Below are positions 1 to 7,733 of a stretch of 64,000 nt of DNA, piece after piece. Position numbers and translations under genes: made by a program. Position 1 is the stretch's first letter, and each line of letters opens with the position of its first letter. Source of the stretch: Phaeobacter gallaeciensis. Lineage in GTDB: Bacteria > Pseudomonadota > Alphaproteobacteria > Rhodobacterales > Rhodobacteraceae. The notes beneath the pieces are model-generated. The model ran no database searches, had not been told where the DNA came from, and worked only from the letters and a program-made list of their open reading frames with translations. The DNA lies in the NCBI RefSeq assembly GCF_001678945.1, contig NZ_CP015124.1, positions 558,001 to 622,000 on the forward strand, in the 5' to 3' direction.

Positions 1-499
1 CAACGCACATACAGACCACCAGAGCGTTATAGAGCTTCAGCTCTTCGGCAAACCACGAGATGTCCATCTGCAGTTCGATCCCCAGACCGAAACTCATGTC
101 CGGCCGGGCAAAGACCCGCTGCATGAAAACGATGATGATCTGCTGGATAACCATGATCAGACCGGCCCAGGCGAACAGGCGGCCGATGGTATTGGCAAAG
201 CCTTCCAGCCCGCGCACCACGCCCCACATGACTTGGCGCTGGTAAATCCCCACCGCTGTCAGAACCAGAAACGCGGTAAACACTACAAAGAAGAACTCGA
301 CCGAGCCACCGAAGTAGACAAAGCGCATAAGCGACTGTTTGTCCTCTACGGACTCCAGCCCTCCGGTCCATGCCAGCCATTCGCTGGTATGGGAGAGCGC
401 GTAGCCAAGATTGTAAAAGGCGCCAGCGATGTTCTGGACCAGCCAGACAAGACCACCCCACAGGGCGCCGAAAAAGGAAATGCCACTGTCGTCCTGCAT
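1..499 (-). CDS. TRAP transporter small permease (DctQ-type), partial
   Basis: Membrane subunit of a tripartite (TRAP) secondary transporter, which moves organic acids using the sodium or proton gradient together with a periplasmic binding protein and a large permease. The frame opens at ATG 499 (protein start MQDDSGISFFGALWGGL) behind a GGGGGA ribosome site and stays open past base 1, so at least 166 residues are present and the C-terminus is missing. Hydrophobic stretches lie near residues 9-30, 58-80 and 105-125, the usual four-helix DctQ plan. It follows the binding-protein gene on the same strand after a 149-bp gap holding a hairpin. The large permease would be expected beyond the left edge. 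Confidence 0.85.
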   Translation of the reverse strand, partial: MQDDSGISFFGALWGGLVWLVQNIAGAFYNLGYALSHTSEWLAWTGGLESVEDKQSLMRFVYFGGSVEFFFVVFTAFLVLTAVGIYQRQVMWGVVRGLEGFANTIGRLFAWAGLIMVIQQIIIVFMQRVFARPDMSFGLGIELQMDISWFAEELKLYNALVVCMCV

Positions 500-598
500 T
501 GTTCCCCCGGGATCATTGATTGCGGCGGGTCTTTAGATGAGCTGGCGGTGCTCCACAAGGAGCTGGCTTGCCCGGTTCGACCTGCTGCAATGGAAAAG

Positions 599-626
599 GG
601 ATCCCCCGCACAATGGCGGAGGATCC
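599..626 (-). other. Intercistronic stem-loop between TRAP binding protein and permease genes
   Basis: GGATCC at 599-604 pairs with GGATCC at 621-626, and the stem continues with CCGC 606-609 against GCGG 616-619 around one mismatch, giving a roughly 10-bp stem. It is not followed by a T-run. Such hairpins behind binding-protein genes often stabilise the upstream mRNA so that binding protein exceeds permease. That role is inference. Confidence 0.5.
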
Positions 627-648
627 GATGAAAGCGTAAGTACGCCGC

Positions 649-1731
649 TTAGCCCAGAACGCGGTCGCGCTGCGACACGTAGGTGCCCGAGGAAGTCTTG
701 ATCCAGGCGGAGGAGGACTTCATCGAAGCCATGGCGCTGTCGTGGATCTTCTTGTAGAGATCGTCGCCCATGTTTTCCGCATGCACTTCCATGGAAGCCT
801 TACCGAAGGCATCCCAGACGGAGTCCGGGAATTCCATCAGTTTCACGCCACCGGCCTGCAGACGCTGCAGTGCGGCACCGTTGTTGGCCAGGAACTGTGC
901 CAGGTTCCACTGGTGGCATTCAGCCGATGCGATTTCGATGATCTTCTGATGCGCGGGGCTCAGGCTCTCGAATACGTCGCGGTTGGTTGCAACCGACAGA
1001 CCCGCACCCGGCTCGTGGAAGCCAGCGGTGTAGTAGGTCTTGGTGATTTCCTGGAAGCCGGCTTTTTCGTCCGCCCAGGGGCCGATCCACTCGGTGCCGT
1101 CGATGGCGCCAGAGGACAGAGCCTGGTACACTTCGGAACCCGGGATGTTCTGAACGGAAGCGCCCAGTTTACCCAGTGCCTTGCCGCCCAGACCCGGCAT
1201 ACGGAACTTCAGACCGTTGAAGTCTTCGGGGCTGTTGATCTCTTTGGAGAACCAGCCGCCAGCCTGCGCGCCGGTGTTGCCGCCCAGGAAGGATTTCAGA
1301 CCAAAGATCTGACCCAGCTCGTCGTGCAGCTCCATGCCGCCGTCGAAGTAGTACCAGTTGGACAGTTCCTGCGCGGTCATGCCGAAGGGCACGGCGGTAA
1401 AGAAGGCATAGCCCGGGTGCTGACCAACGAAGTAGTAGTCGGCGCCGTGGTACATGTCAGCCTGACCCGAGGAAACGGCATCAAACACTTCAAACGCGCC
1501 AACCAGTTCGCCGGCGGCTTTGATGTCGACAGTCAGGTTGCCATCGGACATGGCGGTGACGTTGTCTGCAACGCGCTGCGCGGCGTCAAACACGCCAGCC
1601 AGACCACGCCCCCAGGTGGTAACCATGGTCAGGGTGCGCTTACCCTGAGCATAAGCCGGAGCTGCCAGAGTGGACGCAGCAGCGGCGGTACCGCCCAGAG
1701 CGGATGTTTTCAAAAAGGAACGACGATCCAT
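649..1731 (-). CDS. TRAP transporter solute-binding protein (DctP/TakP-like)
   Basis: Periplasmic receptor of the TRAP system, 360 aa. The N-terminus (MDRRSFLKTSALGG..., Ala-rich to AYA near residue 28) is a Tat signal with the RRSFLK motif, so it is probably exported folded. The body has the DctP fold, with the features GGNTGAQAGGWF near residues 147-158, FRMPGLGGKA and DGTEWIGPWADEK; these match the TakP branch, which binds 2-oxo acids with a cation. The substrate here is not proven. A GGAGGAAAACATC ribosome site precedes ATG 1731. It is divergent from the kinase/regulator pair at 2012-4175, which probably controls it. Confidence 0.93.
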   Translation of the reverse strand: MDRRSFLKTSALGGTAAAASTLAAPAYAQGKRTLTMVTTWGRGLAGVFDAAQRVADNVTAMSDGNLTVDIKAAGELVGAFEVFDAVSSGQADMYHGADYYFVGQHPGYAFFTAVPFGMTAQELSNWYYFDGGMELHDELGQIFGLKSFLGGNTGAQAGGWFSKEINSPEDFNGLKFRMPGLGGKALGKLGASVQNIPGSEVYQALSSGAIDGTEWIGPWADEKAGFQEITKTYYTAGFHEPGAGLSVATNRDVFESLSPAHQKIIEIASAECHQWNLAQFLANNGAALQRLQAGGVKLMEFPDSVWDAFGKASMEVHAENMGDDLYKKIHDSAMASMKSSSAWIKTSSGTYVSQRDRVLG

Positions 1732-1827
1732 GATGTTTTCCTCCCAGATATATGGATTGCCCGCAGCATAGCCTTGGGCGGATCGGTTCGAGTGGCGTCA
1801 GCCTAGCCACGGGGCCAAACTTGTGAA

Positions 1828-1843
1828 TACCTAGTACTGCGTA
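1828..1843. promoter_or_regulatory. NarL-like 7-2-7 inverted repeat
   Basis: TACCTAGTACTGCGTA: 12 of 16 bases are self-complementary, arranged as heptamers TACCTAG and (reverse strand) TACGCAG separated by 2 bp. This is the head-to-head 7-2-7 layout of NarL-family regulators, whose heptamer consensus is TACYYMT. It lies about 97 bp upstream of the TRAP binding-protein start, between that gene and the NarL-family regulator operon. Binding is inferred. Confidence 0.5.
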
Positions 1844-2011
1844 GATCGGCGCTTTTTTGGTAAGTTTCAGTCCGATTGTTGCACTAATTTTGAGCGCAGG
1901 CTTCTTTTGTTACGCAGGTGACGGCAAAATCTGCCTCAAAGCCCCCTTTGCTTTCGGATTTCGATTGCGTAACGATTCGCCTTCCCTCTCTCACAGCCGC
2001 CGGACAGCCCT

Positions 2012-3451
2012 ATGCCCCCGTTCTCCAGCCTGTTTTCCAGCCTGTTCCGACCGAATTATGCGCAGAAACTTTCGCTGCTGGCGACGCTGCCTCTTGTGGT
2101 GGCAGTGGCTGCGATTGCGCTCTTGGTGGCCAATCAGTCCCGCGCCCTCGCCGAGCGGGAAATCAAAGCCCTAGAGCGGCAGCTGATCGAAGCCAAAAAG
2201 GCCGAATTGCGCAACTATGTCACCCAGGCCCGCAATGCCTTTTCCCATATCTATGGTCTGGCTGCGCCGGATGATGCGGATGCAAAGGAACGGGTGACGC
2301 AAATCCTTAGCGCGATGATCTACGGCCAGGACGGGTTCTTTTTCGTCTATGATTATGACGGGAACAATCTGGTCAGCCCCCGACAGACCGAGTTCATCAA
2401 TCAGAACTGGCGCGGGCTTACCGACAGCCAGGGCACGCCAGTCGTGGATACCTTCATCGAGCAGGCGCGCCAAGGCGCAGGCTGGCACAGTTTCATGTGG
2501 GAAAAACCATCAACTGGCGAAGAAGCGCAGATGGTAACTTACGTCCTTGGCCTGCAGGACTGGCAATGGGCGGTCGGGACCGGCGTCTTCATCGACGATG
2601 TACTGGCCTCGGTCGCCGCCAGCCGCGCCGAGGTGGAAGCCCGGGTGCGCCGGACGTTTATCTATATCGGCGGAATTACCCTTGTTGCACTGGTCCTTGT
2701 CTTTGCATCAGGCATGGTTCTGAACATCCGCGAGCGTCGCCTTGCCGATGCCAAGCTGAAGGAACTGACACAGCGGGTTTTCGACGCGCAGGAAGAAGAG
2801 CGTGGACGCGTGGCCCGCGAGCTGCACGACGGGATCAGCCAGCTTCTGGTCGGGGTACGCTATGCGCTGGACAACACCCGGCGGCGCCTGATGCGGGGCG
2901 ATCACGATGGCGCTTCGGATCCGCTCGACAAGGGCATCGAACACCTTGGCATCGCCATCTCCGAAGTGCGCCGCATCAGCCGGGATCTGCGCCCGGGAGT
3001 GCTGGATGATCTGGGCCTTGGCCCTGCGCTGAAGGCGCTGACCGATGATTTTGCGGCCCGCACTGGAATCGAAACGGATTTTACCACTGTGGTGTTCCGC
3101 AACCGGCTGGATCAGGACGCCAAGATCGCCATGTACCGCATTGCGCAGGAGGCGCTGACCAATATCGAACGGCACGCGGATGCAAGCCATGTTAGTATAG
3201 ACCTGCGTGGCCACGCCCGCGGCGCCACCATGCGCATCAGCGACAATGGCCGTGGCCTGCCCCAGAAAAAGCCCGAAGGCGAGCCGGGCATCGGCCTGCG
3301 CAACATGCAAGAGCGGATCGATCAGCTTGACGGCACCTTGCGGATTCTGTCATCACGGGGCACCCAGAGCGGCACGGTGATCGAAGCAACACTCCCTTTG
3401 AGCCATCTGCTGCCTCCGGGGAACGAAGCCGCTCCGAAACGCGTGTCGTAG
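2012..3451 (+). CDS. Cache-domain sensor histidine kinase (HisKA_3, NarX/DegS type)
   Basis: Membrane sensor kinase, 479 aa. A transmembrane helix near residues 19-40 is followed by a periplasmic single Cache domain (about 50-200, with the DGFFFVYDYDGN and GWHSFMWEKP motifs), a second helix near 216-238, then a HisKA_3 dimerisation domain with the phospho-acceptor H272 in RVARELHDG, and a C-terminal HATPase (NIERHADA N-box, DNGRGLP, GIGLRNMQERI). Cache domains usually bind small organic acids or amines. The partner regulator starts 49 bp downstream. The ribosome site before ATG 2012 is weak. It is divergent from the TRAP binding-protein gene, suggesting it senses the transported substrate (inference). 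Confidence 0.92.
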   Translation: MPPFSSLFSSLFRPNYAQKLSLLATLPLVVAVAAIALLVANQSRALAEREIKALERQLIEAKKAELRNYVTQARNAFSHIYGLAAPDDADAKERVTQILSAMIYGQDGFFFVYDYDGNNLVSPRQTEFINQNWRGLTDSQGTPVVDTFIEQARQGAGWHSFMWEKPSTGEEAQMVTYVLGLQDWQWAVGTGVFIDDVLASVAASRAEVEARVRRTFIYIGGITLVALVLVFASGMVLNIRERRLADAKLKELTQRVFDAQEEERGRVARELHDGISQLLVGVRYALDNTRRRLMRGDHDGASDPLDKGIEHLGIAISEVRRISRDLRPGVLDDLGLGPALKALTDDFAARTGIETDFTTVVFRNRLDQDAKIAMYRIAQEALTNIERHADASHVSIDLRGHARGATMRISDNGRGLPQKKPEGEPGIGLRNMQERIDQLDGTLRILSSRGTQSGTVIEATLPLSHLLPPGNEAAPKRVS

Positions 3452-3500
3452 TGGCAGATGCAGGATCCGTATCTCTGCCGGGTCCGAAGCATATAGGCAG

Positions 3501-4175
3501 TTGGGGGATGGCACTCTGCTGAAAGACGGAAATTGCGAGCCTGTGCGTGTCCTGATCGTGGACGACCACCCGATGGTCGCCGAGGGCATCCAGTCGATTC
3601 TCGAAAGCTACGATGACATCGCGGTGGTCGGATCATTGACCGACGGCGAAGAAGCGGTGAGCCGCGTCGCCGAGCTGGCGCCCGATGTGATCCTCATGGA
3701 TCTCAACATGCCCCGGTTGGGTGGCCTCGGCGCCACTGAAATCATATTGGAGCGCAGCCCCAGCACTCGTATCCTGATCCTGTCGATGCACGACAGCCCG
3801 GAATATATCTCTACCGCGCTCAGCCATGGCGCCATGGGATATGTGCTGAAGGACGTGCCCACCGAAGAGATTAAGGACGCTATCGACGCGGTGATGCGCG
3901 GTGAACGCTACCTCTGCACCGGCGCCGAAGGGTCGCTGAAGCCCAAGGACAGCGGCCTGCGCGAGGCGCTGACCGGGCGCGAACAGACCATCCTCTTGGA
4001 ACTGGCTCAGGGCAAATCCAACAAGGAAGTTGCCCTTGCGCTCGATATCTCGGTGCGCACCGTGGAAACCCACCGCAAGAACATCAAGCGTAAGCTGGGC
4101 ATTTCCTCGACCGCAGGCCTCACCCGCTATGCGCTGCAACACGGCGTTCTACAGGGCACTGGCGTCGGGCTGTAG
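3501..4175 (+). CDS. LuxR/NarL-family response regulator
   Basis: Two-domain response regulator and partner of the upstream kinase. The receiver domain has VRVLIVDDHPMVAEG with the acidic pair, the phospho-acceptor Asp in DVILMDLNMP, and Lys in YVLKDVP. The C-terminal HTH has LTGREQTILLELAQGKSNKEVALALDISVRTVETHRKNIKRKL. The start is uncertain: the open frame begins at TTG 3501 and has no ATG near the domain; GTG 3543, directly before RVLIVDD, is an alternative. At most 224 aa. Its likely target is the 7-2-7 palindrome at 1828-1843. Confidence 0.92.
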   Translation: MGDGTLLKDGNCEPVRVLIVDDHPMVAEGIQSILESYDDIAVVGSLTDGEEAVSRVAELAPDVILMDLNMPRLGGLGATEIILERSPSTRILILSMHDSPEYISTALSHGAMGYVLKDVPTEEIKDAIDAVMRGERYLCTGAEGSLKPKDSGLREALTGREQTILLELAQGKSNKEVALALDISVRTVETHRKNIKRKLGISSTAGLTRYALQHGVLQGTGVGL

Positions 4176-4340
4176 CCCCTGCACCCCACCCCATTCCCGG
4201 GGTATGCGACACCTGCGGCTGAGTCCCTGCGGCTCGGGTTTCGGTCACATTTCCGGGAGTCCCCTTTTGAGAAATGTCGCAACGCGCCCCTTGAGCGCAA
4301 GAAAATGTCGAAAGACGGGCATTTTTGATGGGTTTGCCTG

Positions 4341-4369
4341 TTGACGCCCCTGCCGGCCGGTCATAGTCT
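4341..4369 (+). promoter_or_regulatory. Probable sigma-70 promoter of the ilv operon
   Basis: TTGACG at 4341-4346, a 17-bp spacer, then TAGTCT at 4364-4369. This places transcription start near 4376, about 25 bp before the leader-peptide ATG at 4402. Confidence 0.55.
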
Positions 4370-4401
4370 GCGCTTCAACGCAAAAGAGGAGCCTGGGGTA
4401 A

Positions 4402-4449
4402 ATGACCTCCCTAGTCGTCATTGTAGGAACCAAGCGCATGGGCCGGTAA
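4402..4449 (+). CDS. ilv operon leader peptide
   Basis: A 15-codon reading frame, MTSLVVIVGTKRMGR, ending at TAA 4447-4449. Five consecutive codons at 4411-4425 (Leu-Val-Val-Ile-Val) are the branched-chain amino acids made by the downstream enzyme. GAGGAG at 4386-4391 and GGGG at 4395-4398 supply ribosome sites. It has the size, position and codon content of an attenuation leader peptide: ribosome stalling on scarce Leu/Val/Ile-tRNA would alter the fold of the following RNA. It is too short for standard gene calling. Confidence 0.8.
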   Translation: MTSLVVIVGTKRMGR

Positions 4450-4506
4450 CGGTTGACCATAATCTGACCCATGCGCCTCCGACCTAGAAAATCGGGGGCT
4501 TTTTTT
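4434..4506 (+). terminator. ilv attenuator: competing hairpin and intrinsic terminator
   Basis: The terminator stem is GCCTCCGA 4475-4482 paired with TCGGGGGC 4492-4499 (8 bp, one G-T), a 9-base loop and seven T residues at 4500-4506. An upstream 9-bp perfect pairing, GCGCATGGG 4434-4442 with CCCATGCGC 4468-4476, shares its last two bases with the terminator stem. Its left arm overlaps the end of the leader frame. The two structures plus the leader peptide form a transcription attenuator. The exact antiterminator pairing is not fully resolved by eye. Confidence 0.75.
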
Positions 4507-4545
4507 ATGCGGAATGGACGTTGCCGCCAACTGGAGCAAAAGCAG

Positions 4546-6297
4546 ATGACACGTGAAATGACCGGCGCAAAAATGGTTGTTCAGGCCCTGAAGGATCAGG
4601 GCGTGGACACGGTATTCGGATACCCCGGTGGCGCCGTGCTTCCGATCTATGATGAAATCTTCCTGCAGAACGATATCCGCCACATTCTGGTCCGCCACGA
4701 GCAAGGCGCGGTTCACGCCGCCGAAGGATATGCGCGTTCGACCGGAAAGCCGGGCGTCGTTCTTGTCACCTCGGGGCCCGGTGCAACCAATGCGGTGACC
4801 GGCCTCACCGATGCGCTGCTCGATTCCATTCCGCTGGTGGTGCTGACCGGTCAGGTGCCGACCTTCATGATCGGCTCGGACGCCTTCCAGGAGGCGGACA
4901 CCGTTGGCATCACCCGCCCCTGCACCAAGCACAACTGGCTGGTGAAGGACACCGATAAGTTGTCCGGCACCCTGCACGAGGCGTTCCATGTCGCCACCTC
5001 GGGCCGCCCCGGTCCCGTTCTGATCGACATTCCGAAAGACGTGCAATTCGCCACCGGAACCTACACGACACCGCGCCCCTCGGCCTCGCATTACCAGCCG
5101 CCGGTCAAGGGCGATATGGAAGAGATCACCGAACTGGTGGCCGCCATCGAGACCGCCAAACGCCCGGTGTTCTATACCGGCGGCGGCGTGATCAACTCCG
5201 GCCCCGGCGCCAGCCAGCTGCTGCGCGAACTGGTGGATGCCACTGGCATTCCCGTGACCTCGACCCTGATGGGCCTTGGCGCCTATCCTGCGTCTGGCCC
5301 GAACTGGCTCGGCATGCTGGGCATGCACGGTCTTTATGAGGCCAACATGGCGATGCATGACTGCGATCTGATGATCAATATCGGCGCGCGGTTCGATGAC
5401 CGGATCACCGGCCGCATCGATGCCTTCAGCCCCAAATCGACCAAAGCGCATATCGACATTGATCCTTCCTCGATCAACAAGGTGATCCGCGTCGATATCC
5501 CGATCGTGGGTGATGTGGGCCACGTGCTGGAAGATCTGCTGAAGGTCTGGAAATCCCGCGGTCGCAAGACCAACAAGGAAGCGCTGGCCAAATGGCAGGC
5601 CAAGATCTCCGAATGGCGCGCGGTCAATTGCCTGTCCTACACCCCGTCCGAAGGCACCATCAAACCGCAATACGCGCTGCAACGCCTTGAGGAGCTGACC
5701 AAGGGTCACGACCGTTACGTCACCACCGAGGTTGGGCAGCACCAGATGTGGGCGGCGCAGTTCCTTGGCTTTGAGGATCCCAACCGCTGGATGACCTCAG
5801 GCGGACTTGGCACCATGGGCTATGGTTTCCCAGCCTCCATCGGCGTGCAGATGGCGCACCCGGACGCACTGGTGATCAACGTCGCCGGCGAAGCGTCCTG
5901 GCTGATGAACATGCAGGAGCTCGGCACCGCCGCGCAATACCGCCTGCCGGTAAAACAGTTCATCCTCAACAACGAACGCCTTGGCATGGTGCGCCAGTGG
6001 CAGGAACTGCTGCACGGTGAGCGCTACAGCCACTCCTGGTCCGAAGCACTGCCCGATTTCGTGAAGCTCGCCGAGGCCTTTGGCGCCAAAGGCATCATCT
6101 GCAAGGACCCCAAGGATCTGGACGATGCGATCATGGAGATGATCAACTACGACGGTCCGGTTGTTTTTGATTGCCTGGTTGAAAAGCATGAGAATTGCTT
6201 CCCGATGATCCCCTCGGGCAAGCCCCATAACGAAATGCTGCTGGGCGAAGCCGAAACCCAGGGCGCCATTCAGGCCGGAGGTGCGGTGCTGGTCTGA
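4546..6297 (+). CDS. ilvI: Acetolactate synthase, large catalytic subunit
   Basis: Thiamine-diphosphate enzyme that condenses two pyruvates (or pyruvate with 2-oxobutyrate) in the first common step of valine, leucine and isoleucine synthesis. 583 aa from ATG 4546 (MTREMTGAKMVVQALK), preceded by GGAG at 4533-4536. An ATG in frame at 4471 lies inside the attenuator stem and is unlikely. The pyrimidine-binding domain has YPGGAVLPIYDEI and the catalytic Glu in RHEQGAVHAAEGYA; the central FAD-binding domain follows, then the ThDP domain with INVAGEASWLMNMQE in place of the commoner GDG, typical of the alphaproteobacterial form. The small subunit follows 81 bp downstream. Confidence 0.96.
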   Translation: MTREMTGAKMVVQALKDQGVDTVFGYPGGAVLPIYDEIFLQNDIRHILVRHEQGAVHAAEGYARSTGKPGVVLVTSGPGATNAVTGLTDALLDSIPLVVLTGQVPTFMIGSDAFQEADTVGITRPCTKHNWLVKDTDKLSGTLHEAFHVATSGRPGPVLIDIPKDVQFATGTYTTPRPSASHYQPPVKGDMEEITELVAAIETAKRPVFYTGGGVINSGPGASQLLRELVDATGIPVTSTLMGLGAYPASGPNWLGMLGMHGLYEANMAMHDCDLMINIGARFDDRITGRIDAFSPKSTKAHIDIDPSSINKVIRVDIPIVGDVGHVLEDLLKVWKSRGRKTNKEALAKWQAKISEWRAVNCLSYTPSEGTIKPQYALQRLEELTKGHDRYVTTEVGQHQMWAAQFLGFEDPNRWMTSGGLGTMGYGFPASIGVQMAHPDALVINVAGEASWLMNMQELGTAAQYRLPVKQFILNNERLGMVRQWQELLHGERYSHSWSEALPDFVKLAEAFGAKGIICKDPKDLDDAIMEMINYDGPVVFDCLVEKHENCFPMIPSGKPHNEMLLGEAETQGAIQAGGAVLV

Positions 6298-6378
6298 TCC
6301 ACGCCGCTCCCCCTTCACCGAATTGATGGGCCCGGCAATCGCCAACACGGCCCGATAGGAATGAAAAAGGACAATTCC

Positions 6379-6939
6379 ATGTCTGCCCTACACATCAAAA
6401 AAGGCGCCAGCAAACATTCGGCGTATAACCTGCGGCCCACGTTTTCCGACGTACAGGAACGTCACACGCTGGCATTGCTGGTTGAAAACGAACCCGGCGT
6501 TTTGGCCCGTGTCATCGGCCTGTTCTCCGGCCGCGGCTACAATATCGAAAGCCTGACCGTCGCCGAAGTCGATCACACCGGACACCTCAGCCGCATCACC
6601 GTGGTCACCACCGGCACCCCGCAGGTGATCGAGCAGATCAAGGCGCAGCTGGGCCGTATCGTGCCGGTTCACGAGGTGCACGATCTGACCGTCGAAGGCC
6701 CTGCGGTCGAGCGGGAACTGGCAATCCTCAAGGTCGTGAGCGATGGCGACAAGCGGGTCGAGGCCCTGCGCCTGGCCGATATCTTCCGCGCCAATGTCGT
6801 GGACAGCACCCTGGAAAGCTTCATCTTCGAAATCACCGGCGCCCCAGACAAGATCGACGCCTTTGCCGATCTGATGCGCCCGCTGGGTCTGATCGAAATC
6901 GCCCGCACCGGCGTTGCTGCCCTGCTGCGCGGCACCTGA
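6379..6939 (+). CDS. ilvH: Acetolactate synthase, small regulatory subunit
   Basis: Regulatory partner of the large subunit; binds valine through its ACT domain and stimulates catalysis. 186 aa from ATG 6379 (MSALHIKKGASKHSAYNLRP), with AAAAAGGA upstream. An in-frame ATG at 6361 behind ATAGGA is possible and adds six residues. The ACT domain HTLALLVENEPGVLARVIGLFSGRGYNIESL is followed by the C-terminal ALS_ss_C domain (VERELAILKV, ESFIFEITG, IARTGVAALLRG). It is cotranscribed with the large subunit and ends at a strong terminator. Confidence 0.96.
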   Translation: MSALHIKKGASKHSAYNLRPTFSDVQERHTLALLVENEPGVLARVIGLFSGRGYNIESLTVAEVDHTGHLSRITVVTTGTPQVIEQIKAQLGRIVPVHEVHDLTVEGPAVERELAILKVVSDGDKRVEALRLADIFRANVVDSTLESFIFEITGAPDKIDAFADLMRPLGLIEIARTGVAALLRGT

Positions 6940-6997
6940 TTGCCGCACCGGGAGGACCACCTGCCCCTTCCGACCACATGTCTTGCACCGAAGATGC

Positions 6998-7027
6998 AAA
7001 AGGCCGCCCAATCTGGGCGGCCTTTTT
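6998..7027 (+). terminator. Intrinsic terminator of the ilv operon
   Basis: AAAGGCCGCCCA pairs with TGGGCGGCCTTT around the loop ATC, followed by TTTTTG. The stem starts 60 bp after the ilvH stop and can also act on the minus strand because of the A-run. Confidence 0.85.
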
Positions 7028-7120
7028 GCGACGTCCGGGTCAGTAGAAAATCACAGGGCCTGCAGCGCCAAGTCCGCCTGTAACAAAGCGCTGCGTCAGA
7101 CTGTTCCGACAGTACGGGGG

Positions 7121-7528
7121 TTACCCGTACCGCGCGGCCGTGTGCCATTTTGAGAAAGCCGGAAAGGGTATCACATTGCCTTCCGTTACCACCTCGACAC
7201 CGCCAGACGCTTCAAAACTCCGCCCTGCACCTGTTGCGCGAACCTGATGATCACCCGTCACCGCTGTTGAAGCCGCTTTTGGCAGCGGTGCTGCCTCGAC
7301 CAGCATCTCGGACAGGTCAGGATACCCGACGTCATCCAGAATGACCGCATTGGCTGCCAACCGCATATTGCCTTTTTCGGTCAGGTCAAACTGTACCCAA
7401 TCTCCCTTGCACACCGCCGTCTGTGAGGCATCTCTGTGCCGTGAATAATAGGCAAGATCCCCCTGATCCTCACACCAAATAATTGCTTTTCCGACGGCGA
7501 CATCACTCCAAAGTACATATCCGATCAT
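7121..7528 (-). CDS. Hypothetical protein with a possible cold-shock-like OB fold
   Basis: 135 aa; no family recognised with certainty. ATG 7528 has a GAGG site 8 bp upstream. The first 65 residues (GKAIIWCEDQGDLAYYSRH ... CKGDWVQFDLTEKGNMRLAANAVIL) have the strand pattern of a cold-shock/OB domain: an Ile-x-Trp strand, a central aromatic pair, and a V-x-F-x strand followed by A-N-A-V-I-L. The remainder looks unstructured and ends in a basic, aromatic tail. It is divergent from the XRE regulator, with a 205-bp shared promoter region. A role in nucleic-acid binding is only an inference from strand order. Confidence 0.7.
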   Translation of the reverse strand: MIGYVLWSDVAVGKAIIWCEDQGDLAYYSRHRDASQTAVCKGDWVQFDLTEKGNMRLAANAVILDDVGYPDLSEMLVEAAPLPKAASTAVTGDHQVRATGAGRSFEASGGVEVVTEGNVIPFPAFSKWHTAARYG

Positions 7529-7733
7529 GTTGCAAGCCTCGTTCGTTTATCGCTCAATTCTGGGCCAATTGGAGAGGCGCCAACATGGCAAATACTGCGT
7601 CGGACTATTGCAATTTGTGTCAGCGAGGATAGTATCCCGACGTGATTTAGAGACAACATTGACGCGATAAAGCGACAACCCATCGCAAAATGGAAATATT
7701 TGTCGCGATCAACGGTCGGGGATTGAGGCCACA

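Noticed and set aside
4471-4545. N-terminal extension of acetolactate synthase from ATG 4471
   Set aside because: This stretch is the attenuator terminator and its T-run; the extension has no family similarity, and ATG 4546 has a ribosome site.
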